Source of the DNA: Sphingomonas sp.
Lineage (GTDB): Bacteria > Pseudomonadota > Alphaproteobacteria > Sphingomonadales > Sphingomonadaceae
Assembly: GCA_017418975.1 (NCBI GenBank)
Contig: JAFOMG010000011.1
Coordinates: 124,001-188,000, forward strand
Direction: 5' to 3'
Length of the DNA stretch: 64,000 nt
Shown here: in pieces, positions 7,636 through 15,695 of the stretch
Numbering within the stretch: position 1 is the first letter of the stretch
How the letters are laid out: every line of letters starts with the position of its first letter
Position numbers and translations under genes: made by a program
The notes under the pieces: model-generated
Databases searched by the model: none
Told to the model about the DNA's origin: nothing
Seen by the model: the letters and a program-made list of their open reading frames with translations, nothing else

Positions 7636-8918
7636 TGGACACGATCTACGCGGTCTCCAGCGGCGCGCTTCCCGCCGCGATCGCCGTGCTGCGCGTGAGC
7701 GGGCCGCGCGCCTTCGACATGGTGCGCGATTTCGCCGGCGACTTGCCGGCGCCGCGCCGCGCCGTGGTGCGGGCGCTGGCCGATCCCGCCGATGGCGGCC
7801 TGCTCGATCGGGCGATCCTCCTCTGCTTCCCGGGTCCGCGCAGCGCGACGGGAGAGGATCTCGCCGAATTCCATCTCCATGGCGGTCGCGCGGTGGTGCG
7901 CGCGGTTGAGGCGGCGCTGGCCCGCCGGCCGGGGCTCCGGCCCGCCGAACCGGGCGAGTTCACGCGCCGGGCGCTGCTGCACGGCCGGATCGACCTGAGC
8001 GAGGCCGAAGGGCTGGGCGACCTGCTGATGGCCGAGACCGAGGCGCAACGCCGGTCCGCGATCCGATCGGCGGAAGGGGCGGTTCGCCGGGCAGTGGAAG
8101 GCTGGACCGATCGGCTGCTGATGCTTGCCGCGCGAGTCGAGGCCGAGCTCGATCACAGCGATGAGGAGGATGTCGCCGACGCCACGCTGCTTCCGGCGAT
8201 TCGATCCGGTGCCGCGGCGCTGGCGGCGGATATCGCCGCGGTGGCCGATCGGCCGCCGGTCGAGCGGCTGCGGGACGGAATCCGCGTCGTGCTGGCCGGG
8301 CCGCCCAATGCCGGCAAGTCGTCGCTGCTCAACGCAATGGCCGGGCGCGACGCGGCGATCGTCTCGCCGATCTCCGGCACGACGCGGGACCGGATCGAAG
8401 CGCCGGTGGTGCGCGGCGGCATCGCCTGGCTGTTGATCGACACGGCGGGCCTGGCGGCGCGGCCCGGCGACGAGATCGAGGCGATCGGCATCGCGCGGGC
8501 CCAGGCCGCCCAGGCCGAGGCGGACATCCTGTTGTGGCTGGGGGACGATGCACCTCCGGCGCATGACCGCAGCCTCTGGCTCAATCCGCGCGCGGACCTT
8601 CCCGGGCGCCCGGCCGCGACGGACCGATTGTCGCAATCATCGCTGACGGGCGAGGGGATGGATGGGCTGTGGGATGCAATGGCGGCGCTTGCCGCCGACA
8701 TGCTGCCGCCGCCCGACCAGATGGCGCTCAACGCCCGGCAGCGCGCGCTGGCGCAGAACGCTGCCACGGCGCTGCGGGCGGCGGCGGCGGAGGGCGACCT
8801 GTTGCTGATCGCCGAGCAGCTGCGCAGCGCGATGCGTGGCTTCGACGCGATCACCGGGCGCGCCGGGGTGGAAGCGATGCTCGACGCGCTGTTCGCCCGC
8901 TTCTGCATCGGCAAATGA
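7635..8918 (+). CDS. mnmE: tRNA modification GTPase MnmE
   Basis: With MnmG it installs the cnm5/nm5 group on U34 of certain tRNAs. The 427-residue protein has the N-terminal tetrahydrofolate-binding domain ([20 protein letters not shown]), the central helical region, and an inserted G domain with [13 protein letters not shown] (P-loop), GTTRD (switch I) and DTAGL (G3). It ends in FCIGK with the essential Cys. The G4 position reads LNPRADL rather than a plain NKxD, so guanine recognition may be loosened. The start overlaps the stop of the preceding small gene by one base. A parS site follows its stop by 4 nt. Confidence 0.97.
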   Translation: MDTIYAVSSGALPAAIAVLRVSGPRAFDMVRDFAGDLPAPRRAVVRALADPADGGLLDRAILLCFPGPRSATGEDLAEFHLHGGRAVVRAVEAALARRPGLRPAEPGEFTRRALLHGRIDLSEAEGLGDLLMAETEAQRRSAIRSAEGAVRRAVEGWTDRLLMLAARVEAELDHSDEEDVADATLLPAIRSGAAALAADIAAVADRPPVERLRDGIRVVLAGPPNAGKSSLLNAMAGRDAAIVSPISGTTRDRIEAPVVRGGIAWLLIDTAGLAARPGDEIEAIGIARAQAAQAEADILLWLGDDAPPAHDRSLWLNPRADLPGRPAATDRLSQSSLTGEGMDGLWDAMAALAADMLPPPDQMALNARQRALAQNAATALRAAAAEGDLLLIAEQLRSAMRGFDAITGRAGVEAMLDALFARFCIGK

Positions 8919-8922
8919 CCCT

Positions 8923-8936
8923 GTTCCACGTGGAAC
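8923..8936. other. parS: parS site 1 (mnmE-mnmG intergenic)
   Basis: The perfect 14-bp palindrome GTTCCACGTGGAAC matches the ParB-binding consensus. It lies in the 58-bp gap between mnmE and mnmG, about 6.9 kb from the putative origin and about 3.3 kb before parB. Confidence 0.92.
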
Positions 8937-8976
8937 GGTTTTGACGTGGCCGCGCGCATTCTGTAGCGCGCGGCCA

Positions 8977-10809
8977 ATGGATTTCGACGTCATCGTCATT
9001 GGCGGCGGGCACGCCGGCACCGAAGCGGCCGCCGCCTCGGCCCGCCGGGGCGCGCGCACCGCGCTGCTCAGCTTCGACCTGACAAAGCTGGGGGCGATGT
9101 CGTGCAATCCGGCGATCGGCGGCCTGGGCAAGGGGCATCTGGTTCGCGAAGTCGATGCGTTCGATGGGCTGATGGGCCGGGCGACCGATGCCGCGGGCAT
9201 CCATTACCGGATGCTCAACCGGTCCAAGGGCACGGCGGTGCAGGGGCCGCGCGTCCAGGCCGACCGGGTGCGCTATGCCGCCGCGATCCAGAAGATGCTC
9301 GCCGAGCAGCCGAACCTGCACCTGGTCGCAGGTGAGGCAGAGGCGCTCGAGCTCGCGGGCGGTGCCGTTGCCGGTATCCGCCTCGCCGATGGCAGGCTGC
9401 TTTCCTGCCGCGCCGTGGTGCTCGCCACCGGCACCTTCCTTGGCGGTCGCATCTTCCGAGGCGAGGAGCGCGAGACCGGCGGCCGGGTGGGCGAGGGTTC
9501 GGCCATCCGCCTCGCCGAGCAGCTGCGCGGGCTCGACCTCCCCATGGCCCGGCTCAAGACCGGCACGCCGCCGCGCCTGGACGGGCGCACCATCGACTGG
9601 GCACGGATCGAGGAGCAGCCCTCCGATGCCGAACCCTGGACCATGTCGCCGCTTACCCCGCGCCGCGTGCTGCCGCAGCTCCATTGCGGAGTTACCCGCA
9701 CCACCCATGCCACGCACGCCGCGATCCGCGCCGGGCTCGATCGCTCGCCGTTGTTCACCGGCGCGATCGACGCGCAGGGGCCGCGCTACTGCCCGTCGAT
9801 CGAAGACAAGATCCATCGTTTCGGCGATCGCGACGGCCACCAGATCTTCCTCGAGCCCGAGGGCCTCGACACCCATCTGATCTATCCGAACGGCATGTCG
9901 ACTTCGCTGCCGGTCGATGTGCAGGTGGCGATGGTCAATTCGATTCCGGGGCTGGAGCAGACCGTGATCGTGACTCCCGGCTATGCCGTGGAGTACGACC
10001 ATATCGATCCGCGCGCGCTCGACGCGACTCTGGCATTGCCGGCGATCCCCGGCCTGTGGTGCGCCGGCCAGATCAACGGCACCACCGGCTATGAGGAAGC
10101 GGCGGGGCAGGGCCTGGTCGCCGGGCTCAACGCCGCCGCCCATGCCCGCGGGCTCGCGCCGCTGATCCTCGATCGCGCGACTTCCTATCTCGGTGTCATG
10201 GTGGACGACCTTGTGCTGCAGGGCGTCACCGAGCCCTATCGCATGCTCACTGCCCGCGCCGAGTTCCGCCTGCGCCTGCGCGCCGACAATGCCGGATCGC
10301 GCCTCGGCCCGATCGCCGCCGGACTGGGATGCCTGGGGGCCGAGCGGCTTGCCTGGCTCCAGGCCCGCGAACAGGGCAGGGCCAGGCTGGACCAGGCCTT
10401 TGCCGTGGAGCGCACCGCCAGCGCCCTGGCGGCCCGGGGCGCCACTATCGCCCAGGATGGCGCGCGGCGCCCGGCGCGCGAATGGCTGCGCTTTCCGGGC
10501 ATCGAGCTCGCGCATCTCGACATCGCCCCGGAAGCCGATCCCGATCTGCTCGCCGAATATGTCGAGGATGCGCGCTATGCCCCCTATCTCGAGCGCCAGG
10601 AGGCCGAGGTTGCCCAGCTGCGCGCGAACGATGCAGTGAAGCTGCCCGCCGGCATGGACTTCGCCGCCATTGCCGGGCTCTCCAACGAGATGGTGGAGAA
10701 GCTCGGTGCGGCGCGGCCCGAGACGATCGGCGCCGCCGCGCGCATTCGCGGCATCACGCCAGCGGCGCTTTCCGCCATTCTCCTCCACGCGAAACGGCGC
10801 GCCGCATGA
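8977..10809 (+). CDS. mnmG: tRNA uridine-5-carboxymethylaminomethyl synthesis enzyme MnmG (GidA)
   Basis: The 610-residue FAD/NAD-dependent partner of MnmE in wobble-uridine modification. The N-terminal FAD site is [17 protein letters not shown], followed by the family motifs [18 protein letters not shown] and [33 protein letters not shown] and the C-terminal helical MnmE-binding domain are intact. The start is the ATG at 8977, giving [11 protein letters not shown]; the frame is open further upstream but those residues run through the parS site and do not match the family. Its stop overlaps the rsmG start (ATGA at 10806-10809). Confidence 0.98.
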   Translation: MDFDVIVIGGGHAGTEAAAASARRGARTALLSFDLTKLGAMSCNPAIGGLGKGHLVREVDAFDGLMGRATDAAGIHYRMLNRSKGTAVQGPRVQADRVRYAAAIQKMLAEQPNLHLVAGEAEALELAGGAVAGIRLADGRLLSCRAVVLATGTFLGGRIFRGEERETGGRVGEGSAIRLAEQLRGLDLPMARLKTGTPPRLDGRTIDWARIEEQPSDAEPWTMSPLTPRRVLPQLHCGVTRTTHATHAAIRAGLDRSPLFTGAIDAQGPRYCPSIEDKIHRFGDRDGHQIFLEPEGLDTHLIYPNGMSTSLPVDVQVAMVNSIPGLEQTVIVTPGYAVEYDHIDPRALDATLALPAIPGLWCAGQINGTTGYEEAAGQGLVAGLNAAAHARGLAPLILDRATSYLGVMVDDLVLQGVTEPYRMLTARAEFRLRLRADNAGSRLGPIAAGLGCLGAERLAWLQAREQGRARLDQAFAVERTASALAARGATIAQDGARRPAREWLRFPGIELAHLDIAPEADPDLLAEYVEDARYAPYLERQEAEVAQLRANDAVKLPAGMDFAAIAGLSNEMVEKLGAARPETIGAAARIRGITPAALSAILLHAKRRAA

Positions 10810-11429
10810 CCGAAGACGAAGCCCGAGACTGGATCCTGAATCGCTTCGGTGTTCCACGTGGAACGCTGCTGGAGCGCTTTGGGGCGATCCTGCGCGAAGA
10901 ATCGACTCGGCAGAACCTGATCTCGGCAGCGTCCTTCGAGACGCTCTGGGCGCGGCACTTCGTCGATTCGGCCCAGCTCATCCCGTTGGCGGCCGATGCC
11001 GGGGAGGGGGTCTGGCTCGATATCGGCACCGGTGCCGGCATGCCTGGCCTGATCGTGGCGCTGCTGATCGATCGCCCGGTGGTGATGGTGGAACCGCGCA
11101 TCCGCCGCGTCGAGTTCCTTCGGACAGCAGCCGAGGCGCTCGGCATTGGCGATCGGGCCAAGGTCGCGCATTGCAAGGTCGAGGCCTATGTGCCGGAGGG
11201 CAAGACCGCGATCGTCTCCGCCCGGGCAGTCGCGGCGCTGCCCGATCTGTTCCGCGGTGCGGCGCATTGTACCGACTCGTCCACAATCTGGTTGCTGCCA
11301 AAAGGGCGAAGTGCGCAATCGGAGGTGGAAGCGGCGCGCGCGAAATGGCAGGGTGCGTTTCACGTGGAACCCAGCATCACGCAGCCGGAATCGGGTATCG
11401 TGGTCGCGCGAAAGGTACGCCCCAGATGA
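10806..11429 (+). CDS. rsmG: 16S rRNA (guanine-527-N7)-methyltransferase RsmG (GidB)
   Basis: Methylates G527 of 16S rRNA using S-adenosylmethionine. The protein has 207 residues. [20 protein letters not shown] and the SAM site [17 protein letters not shown] are visible, with [12 protein letters not shown] and WLLPKGRS further on. It overlaps mnmG upstream and parA downstream by ATGA. Two parS sites are embedded in its coding sequence, one near the start (encoding GVPRGT) and one near the end (encoding AFHVEP), so the reading frame accommodates ParB binding sites. Loss of this enzyme is known to give low-level streptomycin resistance in other bacteria. Confidence 0.97.
   Translation: MTEDEARDWILNRFGVPRGTLLERFGAILREESTRQNLISAASFETLWARHFVDSAQLIPLAADAGEGVWLDIGTGAGMPGLIVALLIDRPVVMVEPRIRRVEFLRTAAEALGIGDRAKVAHCKVEAYVPEGKTAIVSARAVAALPDLFRGAAHCTDSSTIWLLPKGRSAQSEVEAARAKWQGAFHVEPSITQPESGIVVARKVRPR
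10851..10864. other. parS: parS site 2 (inside 5' end of rsmG)
   Basis: A second perfect GTTCCACGTGGAAC palindrome, identical to site 1 and located at codons 16-20 of rsmG. The encoded residues are part of GVPRGT. Confidence 0.92.
11357..11370. other. parS: parS site 3 (inside 3' end of rsmG)
   Basis: GTTTCACGTGGAAC matches the parS consensus with one departure from the perfect palindrome (GTTT against GTTC). It lies about 56 bp before the parA start codon, so ParB or ParA bound here could also influence parAB expression. Confidence 0.88.
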
Positions 11430-12208
11430 TCTGCATCGCTATCGCCAACCAGAAGGGTGGAGTGGGAAAGACCACTACGGCGATCAATGTCGGCACCGCG
11501 CTCGCCGCGACCGGCCAGCGCGTGCTGCTGATCGACTTCGATCCGCAGGGCAACGCCTCGACCGGCCTGGGCATCACGCGGGCGGAGCGCGAGCATTCGA
11601 GCTATGACCTGCTCGTCAGCGATGTAAATCTCGAGGACGTCGCCACGCCCACCAAGGTGCCAGGGCTCGATATCGTCCCGGCGACGCAGGATCTGTCGGG
11701 CGCCGAGATCGAGCTGATCGAGTTCGAGGCGCGCACGCACCGGCTCGATGCGGCGATCGCCCGCCATCATGCCAATCGCTGGGACGTGATCCTGATCGAT
11801 TGCCCGCCTTCGCTCGGCCTGCTGACGATCAACGCGATGGTGGCCGCGCATGCCTTGCTGGTGCCGCTGCAGTGCGAGTTCTTCGCGCTCGAGGGGCTCA
11901 GCCAGCTGCTCACCACCGTCGAGCGCATCCGCAGCCGCTTCAATCCGGGCCTGTCGATCCTCGGCGTGGTGCTGACCATGTATGATCGCCGCAATCGCCT
12001 GACCGACCAGGTTTCGGACGATGTCCGCGCCGTGCTCGGCCGGGTGGTGTTCGATACGGTGATCCCGCGCAATGTGCGCCTGTCCGAAGCGCCCAGCCAT
12101 GGCCTGCCGGCGCTGATCTATGATCATCGTTGCCCCGGCTCGGAAGCCTATATCGCGCTTGCCCGCGAAGTGATCGACCGCCTGCCCAAGCTCAAGAAAG
12201 CCGCATGA
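11426..12208 (+). CDS. parA: Chromosome partitioning ATPase ParA
   Basis: A Walker-type ATPase that binds the nucleoid and drives movement of ParB-parS complexes during segregation. The 260-residue protein carries the deviant Walker A motif KGGVGKTT (residues 10-17), DFDPQGNAS (the A' region) and ILIDCPPSLGLLTINA (Walker B). It has no N-terminal helix-turn-helix extension, so it is the short chromosomal (Soj-like) type. It overlaps rsmG and parB by ATGA on both sides. Three parS sites lie within 2.6 kb upstream, giving a complete parABS system beside the origin. Confidence 0.98.
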   Translation: MICIAIANQKGGVGKTTTAINVGTALAATGQRVLLIDFDPQGNASTGLGITRAEREHSSYDLLVSDVNLEDVATPTKVPGLDIVPATQDLSGAEIELIEFEARTHRLDAAIARHHANRWDVILIDCPPSLGLLTINAMVAAHALLVPLQCEFFALEGLSQLLTTVERIRSRFNPGLSILGVVLTMYDRRNRLTDQVSDDVRAVLGRVVFDTVIPRNVRLSEAPSHGLPALIYDHRCPGSEAYIALAREVIDRLPKLKKAA

Positions 12209-13086
12209 CCGACGCCAACCGCAAGCCTCGCCCCGGCCTTGGCCGCGGGCTTTCGTCCCTGCTGGGCGATGCCGTTCCCGAAGCGCCGGTCTCGGGCACG
12301 CCCGATGCCGCTTCCGGCCTGCGGATGCTCCCGGTCAGTTCGCTGGTGCCGCATCCGGACCAGCCGCGCCGCCATTTCGACGAGGATAAGCTGGAGGAGC
12401 TGGCCCAGTCGCTCAAGCAGCGCGGGCTGATCCAGCCGATCGTCGTCCGGCCGACCGGCCATAACTACCAGATCGTCGCGGGCGAGCGCCGCTGGCGCGC
12501 CGCGCAGCGCGCCCGGCTGCACGAAGTCCCCGTCATCGTTCGCGATTTCGACGATGCGGAGACGATGGAAATCGCGCTGGTCGAGAATATCCAGCGCCAG
12601 GATCTCAATGCGATCGAAGAGGCGGAAGCCTATGCCCGGCTGATCCGCGAGTTCGGGCACAGCCAGGAAGCGCTCGGCAAGCTCGTCCACAAGTCACGCA
12701 GCCATATCGCCAATCTGCTCCGCCTGCTCGACCTGCCCGAAGGCGTGCGCCAGATGGTGGTGGTCGGCGATATCGACATGGGCCATGCCCGCGCGCTGAT
12801 CGGCGCGCCCGAGGCGGAGCGGCTTGCCCGCGAAGTCGCCGCCAAGGGCCTGTCGGTGCGCGAGACCGAGAAGCTGGCGCGCAATGCCAAGCCGGGATCG
12901 CGGCGCAAGGCCGATCCCAAGATCCGCGATGCCGACATCACGGCGCTCGAGCATCAGCTGGGCGATGTGCTCGGCCTCAACGTCCGCATCGCCCATGGCG
13001 CCAAGGGCGGTACGCTCACGCTTTCCTATTCGACGCTCGACCAGCTCGACATGGTCTGCCAGCGGCTGAGCGGCGAGCGGATCTGA
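12205..13086 (+). CDS. parB: Chromosome partitioning protein ParB
   Basis: A CTP-dependent DNA clamp that loads at parS and spreads. The 293-residue protein begins with the ParA-stimulating tail GLGRGLSSLLGD (11-22). The CTP-binding core includes the VAGERRWRAAQRA box (91-103, Arg motif 95-98) and the VENIQRQDLN segment. A helix-turn-helix around ALGKLVHKSRSHIANLLRLL recognises parS. The C-terminal dimerisation domain ends at DQLDMVCQRLSG. It overlaps parA by ATGA and is the last gene of the conserved mnmE-parB run. The accessory pair begins 5 nt after its stop. Confidence 0.97.
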   Translation: MTDANRKPRPGLGRGLSSLLGDAVPEAPVSGTPDAASGLRMLPVSSLVPHPDQPRRHFDEDKLEELAQSLKQRGLIQPIVVRPTGHNYQIVAGERRWRAAQRARLHEVPVIVRDFDDAETMEIALVENIQRQDLNAIEEAEAYARLIREFGHSQEALGKLVHKSRSHIANLLRLLDLPEGVRQMVVVGDIDMGHARALIGAPEAERLAREVAAKGLSVRETEKLARNAKPGSRRKADPKIRDADITALEHQLGDVLGLNVRIAHGAKGGTLTLSYSTLDQLDMVCQRLSGERI

Positions 13087-13091
13087 ATCGG

Positions 13092-13517
13092 ATGACCGAC
13101 GAGGGGACGCCATACCCGCTCGAGGTCATCATCCAGGCGACGCCAAAGTCGCTTCAGGCGAAGCACCTAGCGGCGTGGAAGGAGCGGGTTGCGCAAGCTG
13201 GTTTGGCTCGCCGTCAGGAAACGTGCGAGCTGCCGTTTCTCGATGAACGCAAGCTTGCGGCGACAATATTCTACTTCCCGAGCGATCCGATGGTTGGGGA
13301 TGTTGATAATATCGTGAAGCCGATCCTGGATAGCCTCAAGGGCGTCGCTTATCTGGACGATCAGGTCATAGAGCGCGTGACCGTGCAGAAATTTGAACCC
13401 GATGGTGGGTGGGAGTTTTTGAACCCAAGTGATCGGCTGACTGCTGCATTGGATATGGAGCCGCCCGTCGTGTATATTCGTATCGGTGACGATTTAAGCT
13501 GGAGGAGGGTTCGGTGA
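13092..13517 (+). CDS. RusA-like Holliday-junction resolvase family protein
   Basis: A 141-residue protein whose middle carries the RusA signature: GDVDNIVKPILDSLKG (69-84, with Asp70, Asp72, Asn73 and Lys76) followed by YLDDQVIERVTV (88-99, Asp89 and Asp90). In RusA such aspartates bind the catalytic metal that cleaves four-way DNA junctions. RusA proteins are usually phage or mobile-element genes, which is odd 5 nt after parB. Its last bases overlap the next gene (GTGA at 13514-13517), so the two are translated together. Codon use looks less G+C rich than the neighbours. The family fold is well supported; junction cleavage here is inference. Confidence 0.82.
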   Translation: MTDEGTPYPLEVIIQATPKSLQAKHLAAWKERVAQAGLARRQETCELPFLDERKLAATIFYFPSDPMVGDVDNIVKPILDSLKGVAYLDDQVIERVTVQKFEPDGGWEFLNPSDRLTAALDMEPPVVYIRIGDDLSWRRVR

Positions 13518-14167
13518 ATGAGCCTGTCCGAATTCCGCGGCACGATGGCCAGGATCGATTCCTGGACCGCCTGCGTTCGCAATATGAAGCACAGGGCTTC
13601 GAGTTCGTCACGCAGCTCAATCAGGTGGATCTTCCAGCTTTCTTCGCAGGTTATCAGCCAGATGCGGTCGCTCTAAAACTTGGTCAGAATGTCGCCATCG
13701 AGATCAAGAGCCAGGATGCATCTTCCTCGAAACGGAACCTGGAACAGATTCGGAAGCTGTTTGAAGGCCATCCCGATTGGCGGCTCAGCGTTGCGTATAT
13801 GGGTTCCGGCACGCCGTCCGTCACCATTCCCACCGCCGAGCCGGAAGCGATCCTTTGGAGAGTGAAGGAGGCGCGCGCGCTAAGGGATCAGGGTTTCCGT
13901 CAGGCGGCTTTGGTGATGGCATGGTCGCTTCTGGAGGCCACGCTGCAAGCCATGGACAATGCTGCTGAAGCCAAGCCTAGGACGCCCGGTACCGTCCTGC
14001 AAACGCTATCGATGATTGACCTGATCTCACCCGATATCGAAAGGCGTGCGCGCGATTTGATCAACCTCCGCAACAGCATCGTGCACGGGGATGTGTCAGT
14101 TGAACCGAGCGCGGAAGATATCGATCTGCTTCTTGGCGTTGTCGAAGAGGCGCTGCGAGCCGGGTAA
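13514..14167 (+). CDS. Predicted PD-(D/E)XK nuclease-like protein with HEPN-like C-terminus
   Basis: A 217-residue protein starting at GTG 13514 inside the RusA-like stop. Residues about 15-95 look like a PD-(D/E)XK fold: Asp50 in YQPDAVAL and AIEIKSQ with Glu63-x-Lys65. Residues about 112-215 are helical and contain LRNSIVHGD, an R-x4-H motif (Arg186, His191) typical of HEPN ribonuclease or toxin domains. A DNase-like module joined to an HEPN module, coupled to a RusA-like gene, suggests a nucleic-acid defence or repair role; this is inference. Base composition appears lower in G+C than parB or holA, consistent with transfer. I do not recognise a named family; resemblance to AHJR-type nucleases is possible. 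Confidence 0.7.
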   Translation: MNEPVRIPRHDGQDRFLDRLRSQYEAQGFEFVTQLNQVDLPAFFAGYQPDAVALKLGQNVAIEIKSQDASSSKRNLEQIRKLFEGHPDWRLSVAYMGSGTPSVTIPTAEPEAILWRVKEARALRDQGFRQAALVMAWSLLEATLQAMDNAAEAKPRTPGTVLQTLSMIDLISPDIERRARDLINLRNSIVHGDVSVEPSAEDIDLLLGVVEEALRAG

Positions 14168-14178
14168 GCCCTCAGCCT

Positions 14179-15195
14179 TCAGCCCTTGGCCCGCGCCGCC
14201 TGGCGTGCGATCGTCACGGCCTCGGCATCGGCCAGCACTTCGCCGGCGCTGCCCGAATGCATCATCGCCCGCTCGGCCTCGCGCACCCGATCGATCGCGC
14301 GGGCGAGCTGCACGCCGTTCCAGCGGCGCAGCGCGCGGCCGGTGGCGGCTTTCTCGCGGAAGAAAACGCGATGCTTCTCAAGGACTTCATCCATGTCGCC
14401 GCCGCGATCCAGGTCGATCCGCATTTCGGCCATGGATTGCAGCCGCCGGGCGAGCTGGCGCATCAGCGGCACGCCGATGCCTTCGCCCAGCCGGGCGAGC
14501 TCGGTGCCGATATCGCCCACGCGGCCATCCACCACCGCCGTGATCGCGTCGCTCAGGTCCGAATCGCCCAGATCGGCGCCGATCGCGTCAAGCGCCGCGC
14601 CATCGGCGTCCCTGGGCCGCTCCGGCGCCGCATCGAGATAGAGCGCCAGCTTCTCGATCTCGCGCGCCAGGATCGCCCGGTCGCCCGCGGTGGCGGCGGC
14701 GAGCCGCTGCGGCACCTCGCCGGTTAGCCGCAGGCCGTGCTCGCGCGCGATATTGGCGGCCAGGCGGGTGGCGTCGATGCCCTCGGGCACATAGCAGGCA
14801 TGGGCATAGGCGTTCTGCGCGGCGATCACCGATTTCACCAGCTTGCCGCTTGCCTTCAGCCCGGGGCCGATCGCCACCACCGGGTTGCCGGCGCGCTCGG
14901 CGTTCAGCAGCAGCCCGATCGCTTCCGCCGCGCCTTCCTCGACGCCCAGCAGGCGGACATAGCGGGCACCGCCGAACAGCGAGAGCGATGCCGCTTCGTC
15001 GGCAAGCCGGCCAGGCTGCTCGCGCAGCGCCTTCATGTCGAGGTCGATGCGTTCGGCTTCCGGCCCCAGCGCCTTGCCGAGCTTTGCGGCGAGATCGGCG
15101 GCGCCGGCCTCGTCGGGGCCGTGGAACAGGTAGAGCCGCGTGTCGGGGTTGAGCTTCTCGATCGCGGCGCGGATCTGCGTCGCGTTGGCCTTCAC
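14179..15195 (-). CDS. holA: DNA polymerase III delta subunit
   Basis: The delta subunit opens the beta sliding clamp as part of the clamp loader. The 338-residue protein starts [14 protein letters not shown], with LYLFHGPDEAGAADLA as its degenerate nucleotide-site segment (delta binds no ATP), and the C-terminal helical collar domain ends RAMMHSGSAGEVLADAEAV. The start is GTG (15193-15195), overlapping the lptE stop as GTGA. It is the last gene of leuS-lptE-holA, a common alphaproteobacterial order. It converges on the accessory pair with only 11 nt between stops, with no obvious terminator. Confidence 0.94.
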   Translation of the reverse strand: MKANATQIRAAIEKLNPDTRLYLFHGPDEAGAADLAAKLGKALGPEAERIDLDMKALREQPGRLADEAASLSLFGGARYVRLLGVEEGAAEAIGLLLNAERAGNPVVAIGPGLKASGKLVKSVIAAQNAYAHACYVPEGIDATRLAANIAREHGLRLTGEVPQRLAAATAGDRAILAREIEKLALYLDAAPERPRDADGAALDAIGADLGDSDLSDAITAVVDGRVGDIGTELARLGEGIGVPLMRQLARRLQSMAEMRIDLDRGGDMDEVLEKHRVFFREKAATGRALRRWNGVQLARAIDRVREAERAMMHSGSAGEVLADAEAVTIARQAARAKG

Positions 15196-15695
15196 TGGCT
15201 GCCGGTCCCGGGCGCGTTCTGCGCATAGCGGGCGACGCGCGCGACGATCTGGTCGGCGACGATGCCCGAAAGCCGCTCGAGCGCGCTCTTCTCCGCCGCG
15301 ATCGTGGCATATTCGCTGCCGACCACGTCGATGCCGGCATCGGAGCCCGCGGTAGCGTCGAGCACGACATTGCCGTTCGAGAGGTCGATCAGCTGGTAGC
15401 GCGCGCGCAGCGTCCGCCGCTCGCGCGCCACCGAATCGTCGCGTCGCACGCCCAGGCCCGCGATCTGGTCGTCGAGCGTCACTTCCAGCCGATAGCGGGC
15501 AGGGGCGTCATTATGGTCGAGCCGGTCCTTGAGCGCATTGGCGACCAGCCAGCCCGACTGGCCCTTGATCGGCGCGACTTCGACCGCGGAGAGCGTGGAG
15601 CGCACCGCGCCGTCGGGCCCGCCGCCATAGAGCGGGCGAAGGCCGCAGCCCGACAGAGCAAGCGCGGCGGCGGCGAGGAGCGCAAGCTGCCTCAT
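15192..15695 (-). CDS. lptE: LPS assembly lipoprotein LptE
   Basis: A 167-residue outer-membrane lipoprotein that plugs the LptD barrel during lipopolysaccharide export. The N-terminus [25 protein letters not shown] has a charged start, a hydrophobic core and the lipobox LSGC (lipidated Cys17), followed by the LRPLY motif typical of alphaproteobacterial LptE. It overlaps leuS upstream (ATGA at 15692-15695) and holA downstream (GTGA). The longer open frame upstream lies inside leuS and is not used. Placement between leuS and holA supports the assignment. Confidence 0.92.
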   Translation of the reverse strand: MRQLALLAAAALALSGCGLRPLYGGGPDGAVRSTLSAVEVAPIKGQSGWLVANALKDRLDHNDAPARYRLEVTLDDQIAGLGVRRDDSVARERRTLRARYQLIDLSNGNVVLDATAGSDAGIDVVGSEYATIAAEKSALERLSGIVADQIVARVARYAQNAPGTGSQ

